64,000 bases of DNA, from assembly GCA_023515745.1 (NCBI GenBank), contig JALECJ010000256.1, forward strand, positions 248,001-312,000, given 5' to 3'. This document shows positions 24,022-35,944 of this stretch, in pieces. The first letter of the stretch is position 1. Each line of letters opens with the position of its first letter. This DNA is from Amoeboaphelidium protococcarum (Eukaryota > Aphelidiomycota > Aphelidea). The notes under the pieces were generated by a model. That model ran no database searches. It was not told where the DNA came from and saw nothing but the letters and a program-made list of their open reading frames with translations. Position numbers and translations under genes: made by a program.

Positions 24022-26631
24022 ATGAGTAGGGATTAAGGTTAGGATCATTATTATTCCAGCATCCCACTTCAGTAAGATGCAGATCAGGCATCGTCTCAGT
24101 AGGGACTGGTCTAAAATTATAATCCATTTGACTCTAATGATGTGCAGAGTGCTCTGTTGTTTAATCCATTCACATAGAGCACTGATATCAACCAAAATAA
24201 TAATGAAAAAAGCGTATCATCCGGTGATAGCACGTCCAGCTCTGCTACTCGCTTCAATGAAGAGACGCGTCTGGATTCTAATGCTAATGCCAACAGGCGT
24301 GATTAAGACCAAAGTTCAATAGTGTCATCTGGTAGTAAGAGTGTGAATGCAAGGAAGAAGTATAGTCTATAACATGAAAGATCATATTCTTAAGAGAGTT
24401 TTTAAGCGCTTTTAAACAGGAGAAGAAGTACTCTGAATGATGATAATTTGGTGGATGTTCCATTAGGTGGTGGTGCCAAGAGGAGTTAGAGCATGAAGTA
24501 ATATGGAAGTGCAACTAAATCTAATCAATTTGGAGTAAATTAGGATAGTCACGCGGCGCTGTGTAAAAAGTACTTGTACCAGTCAAGGCTGCCTAGAAGC
24601 ACTCTTTCGCTCATCAATTTGCTGTTTGCTTCTATCATGGCATGTAACGTGTATGCCACATCATCTGTCGCCAGGTTCATGCCTTAGCACCTATAGTCTA
24701 ATTGGACGCTGCACTCCGTCACTGGTATGTTTGGCATGATGATGGCGGCATCTTTTGTGATGTTTAGCGTGATGACGATGGTTATTGGCAGACGCGCATG
24801 GTCCCTGTCTAAAGTAAACGTTCGTAAAGCTGGATCATTTTTCGTGCGTTGTATGTGCTTGATTGCCTTACTTAGTGGTGCACTGGCTCTAGTTCCCGGC
24901 GCGATATGGAATAATACGGTAGCGGCTAATGGTGGACAAATTTATGATTCGAAATCCTTCAACATTTTGTTTATGTTGGTGAGACCTATTGTTGCCGGCC
25001 TATTGAATGGTGTAGCTCTGGCTATTGTTATATTTGCAGTGATATTTAATTTCAATGGTTCTTTGAATAACTAAATGTCGGATTTCATGAAGTCTATTAT
25101 TGAACCGGAATCGACGACGGACAATGCATTTATGAATGCTTTAGCACGTAATTTGGCATTTTCTGTTTGGAGATTCTTTATACTTGGATTTTGTGTACTG
25201 CCTTAGATATTGGTTGAGTCGATTCGTCTGATTATTGTTACCTCGTCATCATCTAAAACCCAAGAAGAGGGTAATCGCTAATACGAGAATGTCCTCCTTA
25301 TAGTTGTCGGCGCTGTCAGTATATTTTTAAGCGCTGTAATCTACGGAATTGATCTCAAGCGCGCCATTGATCATAGTAATGATGTAGTCAGTGAAATTGA
25401 GTTGGCTGATTTACGTGACGAGGCGCGTAATACGTACGGCAGAGGGTCTGCATCTGAGAGATTCGCGAGTGGACAAGTGTCTTTTGCAAAAATATGGAAG
25501 TTTGTGATGAGCTATGGGTTTTCTCTTAGTGGATGGATTCTGTACTTTGTTGTGTTCGCACTGTCTCTTGGTGTCCATGCTACTAGCTGGTATTTGAATC
25601 AAGTTATGGACGACATGTTGTACTTTAGCAAAGTTGGTCGCATTCTTGCATATCTATCGTTGGTGGTATTTGCTTGCTTCTGTTCATTCCTATTTGTATT
25701 CATCAGATCTAGATCTGAAAGTAGAATGAGTGTGCAATAGGTATGTGCTAAGAATGAGGAAGAGTACATTGCAGAGATTAAAACGCAGTCAAAATAAGCT
25801 TCGGTTATGCACTCACTGGCGTAGTATTAGATTATCTTTAGTATTAGTGGTATTTTAGCGGTGATATTTGGTTCGTATGTCATTCCAAATGGTGGAAGTG
25901 TGGTCTTTACCTACTTTGCAATGATCATAACTCTTTCGCTTGGCATATATCCTGCGTTGTGTTCGTTCATTGGTTCTATTGCTGGCACGGAAGGCTCTAT
26001 TGCAATATACAGATTCCGTGATCAGTTCTCGTCTAATACTGTCACCAGTACAGACTTTGCCATACGCGCAAGAAATCTAAAGTCATAGCTATTCTCCAGC
26101 TTCATGGCAGTCCTGGCCATTAGTGTTTGTGCATTTCTGGCAGCCGGTGTATCATGTCCGTACTTGTTCCAATTCTCCAAATGGTCATCCATCGAGTTGC
26201 ACAACAAGGGTATATGGGTGGGATCGAGTTCTATAGATCATCAGACAACGTTAAAGTCGACTATGTTCTTGGCGAACAATAACGGTTATTAGAATACATA
26301 TCATGCTAATGGAAATTTAAGCATTCAATAGAATAATAATAACGATACAGACTGGTACAATGCTGGCCAAGTGAACTCTGGCGTTCCGTCATTGTTCAAC
26401 TATGCAACAAATTCTCCAGTGTCCTCAAGTGCCGTTCTTAATGCAAACTAGTTGTAATTTACTGGTACATACGCTATCGGATGGCTGCTTTTGGCAGTAT
26501 ACTACGTGATAGCTCTCGCGTGCCTGTGGATGTTGATATATTTCATTTTGAAGAGTCGCGAGAGATTATGCGCCAAAGTTGAATAGCTCAGAATTAACAG
26601 CGTCTCTGCTCCTGGTCGTGGTGGCTATTGA
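24022..26631 (+). CDS. Large polytopic membrane protein, unknown family
   Basis: Single exon, 869 aa, TGA at 26629-26631. About 180 N-terminal residues are polar, N/Q/S-rich and cytoplasm-like. The rest carries roughly ten hydrophobic segments (for example STLSLINLLFASIMA, GMFGMMMAASFVMFSVMTM, LLIVVGAVSIFLSAVIYGI, WILYFVVFALSLGVHATSW, IFSISGILAVIFGSYVIP, WLLLAVYYVIALACLWMLIY). An Asn-rich loop before the last segment looks luminal or extracellular. No transporter, GPCR or glycosyltransferase signature is recognised. A short basic tail ends it. Gene reality is well supported by length and codon pattern; function unknown. Confidence 0.85.
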
Positions 26632-26893
26632 ATGAAGTGATAGAAATAAGTATCAAAATATAATAATAAAGAATATAGATTGAGAGTTGATTTTGATTTA
26701 AAGTTTCCCTTAGATTGTTATTGCAGATCATCTTGTCACGTCATTGTCGGGTACGCGCTTAGTGCTGCGTTGCGTACCGCTTGCCTTTGTTCTTCGCTCG
26801 CCGCGTTTCTCCCAATTGAATCGATCCGTGAAACAAACCTGCAGGCATAGCTAGTACGGTAATAGTGTAGATACAATTTAACAATACTTAAGA

Positions 26894-28471
26894 ATGATGA
26901 CTCCTAGTGCTGATGGTTATTATTTTGATAGTGATAACAACAAGTATTAGAAGGCTGTGAGAAGTTCTCATGGACATTTACCGCTGCCTAATGTTAGTCG
27001 CCAGTAATCTGTTGGTCGTAGCATAATCTGGTGGGTATGGAATGCTATTAGATCGTTGGCATAATTTGGTAAAAGTGACTAGACAAGGCGGATTTAGATA
27101 TTTTTGGCTCTTAATCTATTGCTTATGGTTGTCGAGTATGTTTATGGAATCTTGTCCAATTCTCTGGGCATGTAGAGTGATGCTCTGCACATGGCTTTCG
27201 ATAGTTTTGGTGTATTCTTTGGTCTAGTTGTGGCACTGCTGGTTGGTTCTGATCAAAAGCAGTAATAGATTCTTGGTAAAGCTGGCCCATTGAGTGATAT
27301 GGATTTGATATCTTTATACAATAAACCGTTTGGATACGCTCGACTCGAGCCTTTGGCCACTCTGATCAATTGCGTCTTCTTGCTGTCTACTGGTGTCAGT
27401 ATTGTTAATCAGGCTGTGTATCGACTGTATATTTATTTAATATTCCAGAGCAGTAGTAGTGCCATTGCTGATATCTCTACGGGAGATTTAGATCATCATT
27501 CTGTTGGTCATCAGGAGGGACACTCTCATAAAATTGAGTTGATTGTCAATGATTCGTTTGTGGTGGTTGTCATTGCTGGTCTATTGGTTAATATGATTGG
27601 AATATTTGCTTTTGATCATCATCATCATCACGGTCATGGACACGGTAGCTGTTCGCATGGTCATGACCATCATAGCCATAGCCATAGTCATGGGGATCAT
27701 GATCATAAATCTGATCACTCACATGGACATGATCATGATCATCACGGACATAGTCATAGCCATAAAGATCATGGTCATAGTCATTAGGAAGGTGGTCTTA
27801 TATTCTAGAGCATGTATTTGCATATACTGGGAGATGCTTTGGGATCAGTGTCATTGTTACTATCTGCACTGGTCATACGATATGCAGATGGTGGTGCAGA
27901 GAGATGGGGATGGCTTGATGCATTGTGTAGTCTCGGCATTGCTCTGCTCATGTTGTACAACGTAGTGCCTCTTATGGGTAGATGTGTGAGTATAATGTGC
28001 TCGTTGTACTTTTCGCCAGGTAGAGTACTCACATCCACCCTCTAAATGAATAATCCTCATCTAGAGTCTCTTGTTGCACTACGATCTAAAATTATGACTA
28101 TAAGTATTCCGTTGCCTAATGGTTAGGTGTTTGGTAATTATATATCCGCTATATAAGATTTTGTCTGCTATGAAGTGTCAGATGGATAATGGTTTGTCGC
28201 TATGAAAATTTTCACTTTATCTGATGCTCAATTGCCACCAGATGTGGTTGAAAGTATCAAGTAATATCAAGTACGAGATAAGATTGAGAAGGCTGTTAGG
28301 TAATCTATCCCTGGTGGTATCAAGTGGCTTTATATTCAGATGGATCAAGACTTGCACAAGCACCTAGATCATGCACCCAATCATCACGACCATCACCACC
28401 ATAATAATCACCAACATCATCATCACTAGTAATAGTAAGAATAAAAATAAAAGTCGAATCACTTGTCATGA
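26894..28471 (+). CDS. Cation diffusion facilitator zinc transporter (ZnT5/7/Msc2 type)
   Basis: 525 aa, single exon. TM segments include RRIQIFLALNLLLMVVEYVYG, then SNSLGMQSDALHMAFDSFGV with the HxxxD metal site, and later LHILGDALGSVSLLLSALV, the second HxxxD site. Between them lies a loop of dozens of His/Gly/Asp (HHHGHGHGS, HSHGDHDHKS), as in ZnT7 and Msc2. The C-terminal cytoplasmic domain ends in a second His-rich stretch and a Gln run encoded by TAG TAA TAG TAA. These proteins load zinc into ER or Golgi by H+ antiport. Confidence 0.95.
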
Positions 28472-28528
28472 TAGTATTACTACTAACACTTTGTCATTTT
28501 TACAATACTTTAACACTCAAATAAAAGC

Positions 28529-29170
28529 TCAAGCAGCTCTGTTCCATCCTAAGCGATGCACTTCAGCAGAGGAGTGAACGTTAATCAGCTGGTCGAATGA
28601 ACCACCAGCAGCACCGGATGAGAATACAGAGCCAAAATCATGGGAGAAATCATCGAAAGTGCCATTGAGGATATCTTGACCAACATTGCTACCACCCAAG
28701 TGTCCACCACTGGTACTACATGGACTAGCTACGGCAAGAGAGTGAGCCAGTGCAGGCATTCTCGTCTATCCCAACTACTTTTACTTCCATTCACGTTCCA
28801 GCAGAGCATCCCGCACCTTGACGTGACTGCCAAAGACTCGAGCCTCCATTTCACTTCTCAGCGTGCTCTTGTTCTACTCATACTTTTCCAAATACGATTT
28901 CAACTCCACCGCCTGGCCGTCCTTGCCACCGTCCATCACAAGGTCATCCGCTGTGGCCATTCCATAACGAAATGTATCTCTCACCTGCCAATCCTCATGA
29001 GACAGCGCAGGGTCGTTGTGTGTTAGAGCTTGAGGCTGAACCTCGGAAGCGACAGTACTTGGGACTAGCTGTAAATTCTTGGTCACCTAAACATTTAAAT
29101 ATAGAAGGGATATTTATTAACGATTAAAATTGTAATTTCACTAAATTTAGAGGTTAAATATACTTACCAT
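28529..29170 (-). CDS. UMP1: Proteasome maturation factor UMP1/POMP
   Basis: Exon 1 is only the ATG (29170-29168); an 81-nt intron (29167-29087, GTAAGT...TTTAG) is followed by the main exon 29086-28529. 186 aa. After a variable N-terminus comes DTFRYGM, then RSEMEARVFGSHVKVRDALLE, RMPALAHSLAV and NVGQDILNGTFDDFSHDFGS. This matches UMP1 blocks for vestibule binding (RVYG.HAPLR..ME) and the C-terminal DIL.G..D..i...DFL. UMP1 chaperones assembly of the 20S half-proteasome. Divergent, with a Gly/Ser insert, hence moderate confidence. Confidence 0.75.
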
Positions 29171-29435
29171 AATATGTATGTAAATGTACACTGAATATCT
29201 TGATGTAACTGAAAGTGAAGAGCTTTCGAAGACAAGAAGGAAGCGCGCGCGAGACCGTTCATCATCAACGAAGACGTTACAGGCTATAGTATTGATACTA
29301 AGGCGAATAGTCTACGTGGACCAATAGAAATAGTTTTATTTTGAGTTAGTCGCCTTAATTTAATAGTACAATTACTTAAGATGCGCGAGTTAATGACAAA
29401 ACTAGCTAAATAAAAGATACTTAAACGACAAAGTC
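29171..29435. other. Intergenic, upstream of UMP1
   Basis: 265 bp between the UNC93-like gene end and the UMP1 start; contains a GCGCGCGC run at about 29,244. No ORF of note. Confidence 0.35.
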
Positions 29436-30953
29436 TCACATCTATTGATTTAAAAACTGAATCTTCAGACCGCAGACAACGCTTATTACCATGAAAATGA
29501 TACTGATCAAATTGTTATATATCCAGTCAGTGTTGTGTGTGGACTCGAAACCATGAGCTTCATTTACCTGGGGGAGATACGAGTATATTAGAGCGGTGAA
29601 TACAAATCCCAGACAATACCAGAAGCGATACCAAGAGAATGCATAGACTTGTGGCCGCGAAGCTTCAGATCCACTTGCGAGAATATGATTGCGCTTTTAA
29701 GCAAACGAAGACATGAGATTGTTGATAACTGAATTCATCAAATAATCAGTAGTACCCAGTATAAAGGCGCTTGTTGCGATAAATGACGTGAAATGCAAGT
29801 TGGGCGACAAATTACCCAATGGCGCAAAGATCCCGGTAGATATTATAAGCAGTGAGTGAGCAAGGAGGGTAAGTATCACCTGAGACGAAAGCAAAGGCAG
29901 GAGTGACTGCTTAAACTTGTCATAAACAAGTCCCCATACGTACGAGCCAATAACAGAGCCAAAGCCATAACAGATGAAACAAACGCAAATCTTTATTGCA
30001 GCCGCATTTGCATAAGCCACACCTAGATACGTTTAAACGTGGAAGTCTACGAACAGAGGCAATGTTCCAAATGAGAAAGCCAGACCAGCGCCCTGAGCCA
30101 TCATGTAAGGTATAAGCAGCAGATACCTTTAATCGCGTACAAATTTTCTAAATCCTACAGCGTATTCTTTCATAATGCTCTGCTTACTACCTACTCTGTT
30201 CTATTTAATGGCGTTAGAATCAACAATGATAGATTCTGATTAATGCCGGATACCTGTCTTCTAAACAAATATGAACATGATACAAGCACAGACGCAGAGT
30301 CCACTGGTTATCCATAAAACTTGATTCAAGCTTACATTGCTTTTCAGGAGGGTGATGATGAGTAGATTTCCAACAATGCAGTTGGCATTAAAAATGGAAA
30401 AGAATAGCCCAGTAAGTCTACCAATTGACTATCCAGATGATAAGGGTGATTGATTAGGAAGCTGGTTAATGACCGATAAAAGATAGAGTCCTTATGACGT
30501 CCACATGAAACCAGCTGATAGCCCGCATATCACCGCTCCCAAAGCAGCCAGCCATTACAGAGAAGACGCGATAGAGAATGCGTAAAATGTATAAGCAACC
30601 GACGCAATGAACATGATCCATTTGTCGCCTATTCTATACTGATCAGTCAGTCTCATAACAATAGGAACCAAAAGACACGATAAACCGAATCCAGCATACA
30701 CTAACATCAGAACCAAAAAGCCAAATGAAGCTGGATAGATCGAAGTTGCAAACGACTCTGTCACATTAAATCCAAGGAATAATATACAAAAGCAGAGACC
30801 TAAATACGAAACTTATCTATATACCTGAGCTTTCACTTGAGCCTCTTGTTGAGCCGTTTCAACCTTTCGCTTCTGCAGATTCTCCAAGAGGATCTCCTCA
30901 GAGCCAAGCATCACTGAATCCAAAGTGGCATCAGAATCTCTAGCTTTCATCAT
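29436..30953 (-). CDS. UNC93-like major facilitator protein (copy A)
   Basis: 505 aa, single exon. After a charged cytoplasmic N-terminus (SEEILLENLQKRKVETA) it has about 11-12 TM segments: LGLCFCILFLGFNVTESFA, LVLMLVYAGFGLSCLLVP, GAVICGLSAGFMWTSQGLYL, CYGFGSVIGSYVWGLVYDKF and others. The pattern (GFN..., YAGFG, GFMWTSQGxYL) is that of UNC-93/MFSD11 proteins, regulators of K+ channels or TLR traffic in animals with less known roles elsewhere. It is followed downstream by a homolog on the same strand, so a tandem duplication is likely. Confidence 0.85.
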
Positions 30954-31226
30954 TATGGGAATTAAAGTAGATTTTATATTGAATTGCAATATATCGGAGT
31001 GCCTAATTTTATATCAAAACTATAAAAGTTCAAGAGAACATTGGGACTGAGCGATAAACTTCTAGCATGTGTTTAGATCCTCTGTCATTCAAACTGATCA
31101 AACAATGAGCAGATCAAACAACGTTGTAAAAGATCTAAACTTTATCTCTATTTCTATCGTTTTACAAACATCACATCATTATTGTTAATCTTTAGACTAA
31201 GTCGTAACATTGATGTTTTAATACTT

Positions 31227-32753
31227 TCAATGAAATGCAACAGGTAAGCTGGATCTTCTAATTTGAGATCCGTACCGCTACTCCATAAAGAAACCGCATA
31301 GAACGCTTATCGCCGTGAATCCAATATCCAAGCAGGCAATGATCACCCACCCATACTTATCCCAATTCGATGCACTCTGCATATTAACGTTAGGTAGAAT
31401 AGATCCAACCACGGAAGCAATGACAAACCCAATTGAGAAAAGTACGCGATAACAAGTGAACACCTTGTTTATATCTGCCGCGTCAAAGTGACTGTTAATA
31501 GAGTTGTTGATTATGGCATTGATCAGGAAATCTGACAAGCCAAATACAAAGCCAACAACCACAAATCCAGGCAGTATTATACTTTTATCCTCGGCAAATA
31601 TCAAGTAAACAATTACGGAAAAGTTGAGCCCAGTAAGAATGCTGTGACACGTCAGCAGAGGATACAGACTCTGCTTAAAGTAGTCATAGACTTTTCCCCA
31701 CAGCATTGAGCCTATAACTGAACCAACGCTGTACAATAAGAATCCGTACGCAATATTGGTTGCCTGACTGGTGTCAAATGTTGACCCAGCGTTATCGCCG
31801 GATGAAGTCAATTGACTAATGAACGCCGGATAGTTTCCATACGTGTATGCCAAACTTATACCTTGTAGGATAAAATAAGGCATCAGAAACTACACTTTGC
31901 GATTCTTTAAAATGCTACACACGCTCTTGAATTCTCCAAAGATAGACAGCCTGTTGGACTATTTCTCTGCCGATAGAGTTGATGACAGAGTATTTGTAGA
32001 ATCTACCACTTGCTTTCTAGCTTTCTACACCACCACAGGAGAATCTGAGACCAGCAAGGTCATCAAGGCACCAACAGAAGAAACCACACCCATAGCAAGC
32101 AGAGTCATTTACACAGATGTGCCCATTTAAAGCAGAGCTATGGTGATGCCATTTCCAATAACACCATTGATGTTGTAAACCATGAAAAAGAGTCCAACAG
32201 CAAGACCGACTATCTTGGTAGATTTGACACTAGATGAATCAGTCTCCGTGGACAAGATCTTGTTAATGTAAACTCCCTAACTCACCCAGAGAATGCCACT
32301 GCTGATGCCTTTAACAAAACCAGATACGTAAATCAGAGCAGTGCTTCCACTAATCAGTGAGAACACAAAGGCAACGTAGCCCAAGGACGCGGCACTCATA
32401 CACAATCGCTCCTACCTACCAGGTCCAGCTATACGCTCCATCATTTAATGAATAGCAGGTGCACACAGACAACCGATACAGTATGCCAAATAGATCACAC
32501 AAAGCACACCGAATCCTTCATCTCGATACAAAGTTGTGACAAAAGACTAAGCCACATGATACCCGGTGAATATGAGGCAGAATGAGAGACCTAGCATGGA
32601 CACATCGTAATACACTTTCTTGGCTGAGTTACTACTCCGTTTAGTTATTTCAGAAAGTTGACAATCATCATCTTTAGCCAAAGGTTCAATAGACGAAGTT
32701 ACAACAATTGAATCTTCGCTATCGGAACACACTACAGACTTCTGGATTTCCAT
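31227..32753 (-). CDS. UNC93-like major facilitator protein (copy B)
   Basis: 508 aa, single exon. Begins with an acidic Ser-rich tail then LGLSFCLIFTGYHVAQSFVT, ISSGILWVSQGVYINKI, GLAVGLFFMVYNINGVIGNG and GSVIGSMLWGKVYDYFKQSL. The last motif is nearly shared with copy A (GSVIGSYVWGLVYDKFKQSL), showing common descent. Both genes are in the same orientation, 273 bp apart. Substrate unknown. Confidence 0.87.
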
Positions 32754-32987
32754 TTTATGAGACTATTAAATTTATTTAATTGCTAAATCTGTTTTAAGGT
32801 AAGTCGTGAGACAAGATGTAGAAGACTGAGATAGAAGATGATGAGCCCTTCACCACACGCGTAGTTAAGTTACGTCTTAAGGGCATGGCTTAAAAATAGA
32901 CTTCACAACGTGCATTCGAAAAATAGCACTGATAAATAATACTACTAGAAATCCTGTATATACCGGTGCGATACTCAATCAGCAAAA
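32754..32987. promoter_or_regulatory. Intergenic with ACGCGT
   Basis: ACGCGT at 32857-32862, about 100 bp upstream of the UNC93-like copy B start. No ORF of note. Confidence 0.3.
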
Positions 32988-33558
32988 TCACTGAGTCTCG
33001 TTAACATCTTCACTTGCAACCTCTCCAGATTTAGGAGACAGCACCACAATATTCCCCGAGCGATCCACAATAATGTCCGTAAAGCTCTTCTTTACACCGT
33101 CCTTCTCATATTCACGGTAGCTAATCTTGCCTTCAACATACACGCGCGTTCTACATAATAATAATAATAATGAGCACTTATATGTGAAAGGTAAGCACCT
33201 AAAATATACTCTTACCCAGAAGTGACATTCTTTGTCACAAACTCAGCAGTGTATGGCGCCATGATTTGTACACGGTGCCATTGCGTCTTCTTGTCCATCT
33301 CACCAGTCTGGCTGTTCTTATAAGACTCGGATGTTGCCAGAGGGAAACTGACAATCTGACGTTCTTCGCTAATTTGGCGAACATCTGGCTAACTGCCAAC
33401 ATTGCCAACCAGTACTGCTTTGTTCACATAGCCAAAACCATAACGCTTGCTGGTAGAAGCGGATAGTGCCTACACAAGAGTATTAATACACGGGGCTATA
33501 TGCAACTTCAATTCAAAGTTATTCTTACTCTTGATTAAAGTTGGAAGAATTTATTCAT
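32988..33558 (-). CDS. SSB: Mitochondrial single-stranded DNA-binding protein
   Basis: Three exons (33558-33529, 33469-33216, 33150-32988), introns 59 and 65 nt; 148 aa. Exon 1 plus the start of exon 2 give a presequence with basic and no acidic residues (MNKFFQLQSRALSASTSKR). The OB fold follows: NKAVLVGNVGSQPDVRQI, FPLATSESYKN, TQWHRVQIMAPYTAEFV, GTRVYVEGKISYREYE and FTDIIV. These are the standard SSB blocks (GxVGxxPExR, W(H/N)xVxxF, GxxVxVEGxLxxRxY). It coats mtDNA during replication. ACGCGT lies at 33596-33601, just upstream. Confidence 0.95.
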
Positions 33559-34247
33559 AACTTCTGTTGGTGTGAATAGGTGAATATTAAAATTGACGCG
33601 TGTGACTGTTTGAAAGAATTAACACTGGGAACGGTACTGAATATCAGTACATAATAATTTAAACAACATTTGAAAATCGGAGAAGATAAGAAATGCAAAT
33701 CATACAGATACGAAGATCATGTCAACCTATAGCATAAAATAGCAGTGTTCTGTAACTAAATACAATACATGCTAAATCTTTTCATATTAGCATCAAGATG
33801 TCAAAGCCGAAAGACTATAACGCGTACTTTGTTTCACCAAACTCCCAGAACATTTTCCCTCATCTCGAATACAGAGCGTTTCAGATCTTAGCACTAGAAT
33901 GCCTACACTGAGAAGAACTGAGAAGAGTCATACAATTCACTCTTTCCGTCGCCTAACTTTACTCAGGTGTACAGTAGATGTGCAAGCATTGACTCAGATC
34001 CTCGCCCATCTCAAACGCAATCATCATCTGATCGTTCGTTGGTTCGCGCGCGCAGAGTTTGAGAGCAGTTGTTTTCCCTGTCACTTTACTCACTCAATAA
34101 CTTATTCATTCATTCAGTTCCGACAACTGTCGTAATAAGATGACACTGAGTCATCATTCTTCATAGACAAGTAGTGCTGGGAACAACAGATAAAACGAAG
34201 CTGGTAATAATACTACTACTAATAACAATAATTAATAAAATAACAAA
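33559..34247. other. Intergenic, divergent SSB / TB2-DP1 promoter region
   Basis: 689 bp with two ACGCGT (33596-33601, 33820-33825) and a GCGCGCGC run near 34,047. A short ATG frame at 33,799 (36 codons) and another at 33,899 run without homology or gene-like composition. The last 60 bp before the next start are ATA/ATT repeats. Confidence 0.4.
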
Positions 34248-35838
34248 ATGCCAACATCAACTCAAAACTCTGCTGCTCCTAATTCTTCGCCTGCTGCCCT
34301 TAATACCAGTGGAAGAAGTGCTGTCACCTCAAATCTGCCTGGCTCCCCTTCTAAATTTGTTTCCCCTCTCGAGGCGACTAAAACAGCATCTGGTCAGGCC
34401 GCCGCCTCTTCATATTCCCCCTTGGCACATCCTCACCACCATCATCCTCATCATCACAATTATAGTCAACAACTAGGAACTGGTCGCAGTGATAGTCCAT
34501 CGAGACTGTTCTCTGCATATCCGCTCGCTGCTGAAATGGAACATGCCTCACCGAGCCAGGTGGCAAGTAAGATTGTGGCTGACTATTATCAGTGGCCAGT
34601 GTTCTTTGCTGTTCTACCACCGCTGTTGACCATCTACTATGGTGGTAAGATTGAGGAATGGAGTGAGGGGTTCATGTTGCTTATTATCGCATTCTACCTC
34701 TATGGTCTCATTAAATGTAAGTCATTATCATTTGAATTGATTATATACAATTGATTAAACTGCTGTTATATTTGTAGTACCTTGGGAGTTGTATGTTAGT
34801 GCCAAAATAAATTATAGACAGATAAGTCGAGTTGCGCAGAGTTATACAGCCGGTATCACTTCTCCCCAACACCCTGCAGAGAAGGAGAGACAGGCTGCCG
34901 TCTGGAGATTATGGTTTTTGGAATGGTTCTATTTTGGTCTGGTTTTTGCTTGTCCATTCGCTGGTGCTGTATTTTTGCGTTACATCAGGCCACACTTGCA
35001 CGTTTATCGTCACCTTATCAATGATTTCCCTATGGCCTTGTACGTTCTTACAGCTTACATACGTCCACTTATCCATCTATCACGTTTGTTGAAACAACAC
35101 GCATCCAGCTTGTAGTATGAAGTGCATTACCCTAACACTGACGTTGATATGCTGAAGAAAAAGGTTACTGATCTGGAACTGCGCATGGCTTCTTTGACTA
35201 GTCATTTGAGTGAGCAGAGAGATGATGCGGATAGACAGATTCGTAACGTTCTGGAAAGTCAGGTTGAGCCTCATCTTCGCGGACTGAACAAAGATTTAAA
35301 GAGAACGGCCAAGAAGGAGTAGCGTTACTTTCTGCAATACGAGGATAGATTTCAGTAGTTGGAAAAGTAGATTAGTGAATAGCTTCGCGCATTGGATGTT
35401 CATCGTAAGCAAAGAGATCGTCCACTACTCAGTACTTTCTATTGGATATTGGATTCCATTCCTACTGTGGGCACTGTCATTACTCTTCCACTTCATATGG
35501 CGCTATATTTGACTACATGGTGGCTGCCTAAATCTATGCGAAAGAGGCTAATGTTTAAAGAGCATAACGAGGTTGTTCCCAGAGGTGGCGGAGCTGAGAG
35601 AATGAACCATTTTGAATCGCTAGATGTTAATGCTAGATCTGGATATCATCGCAACAGTGTTAATTCGTACAGAAATGCCGCTGCCAATGGGCATAATGAA
35701 GAGCTTACTAATGGTAACTACACCTATAATAGTCAGTCAATCAACCATCACAACGGAATAATTGGTGTGAATGAAGCGAGGCGACAGAGAAAGGTTGTGA
35801 TAGAAGCTGATGATGGAGATGATTCTTACTCGAAATGA
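34248..35838 (+). CDS. TB2/DP1/HVA22-like multi-pass membrane protein with coiled coil
   Basis: Two exons (34248-34716, 34778-35838) around a 61-nt intron; 509 aa. A disordered, His-containing N-terminus precedes WPVFFAVLPPLLTIYYGG and LLIIAFYLYGLIKLPWELYV. The block AVWRLWFLEWFYFGLVFACPF follows, then a long coiled coil (DLELRMASLTSHLSEQRDD), another hydrophobic pair (LLSTFYWILDSIPTVGTVIT, LPLHMALYLTTWWLP) and a polar tail. Paired hydrophobic hairpins suggest a reticulon/REEP-like ER-shaping role. The overall arrangement recalls uncharacterised fungal proteins, but family assignment is tentative. Confidence 0.65.
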
Positions 35839-35944
35839 TAATTTAATCTGAAATTCATATAATAATTTTGTACTGTACCTACTCTAATACCCCGCTTTAC
35901 ATACATCATTACCATTAACAACTTTGTATAAAGCATGCGTATGA

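Noticed and set aside
27610-27790. His-codon repeats as a minisatellite
   Set aside because: The units are irregular and encode the His-rich loop expected for ZnT7/Msc2 proteins.
27597-27965. Ile/Met-rich ORF overlapping the zinc transporter
   Set aside because: It is the shifted frame of the His-rich loop; the transporter frame carries both HxxxD sites.
33899-34135. 78-codon plus ORF between SSB and the TB2/DP1-like gene
   Set aside because: No homology or protein-like composition; it continues without change of character through AT repeats and lies in a promoter region.
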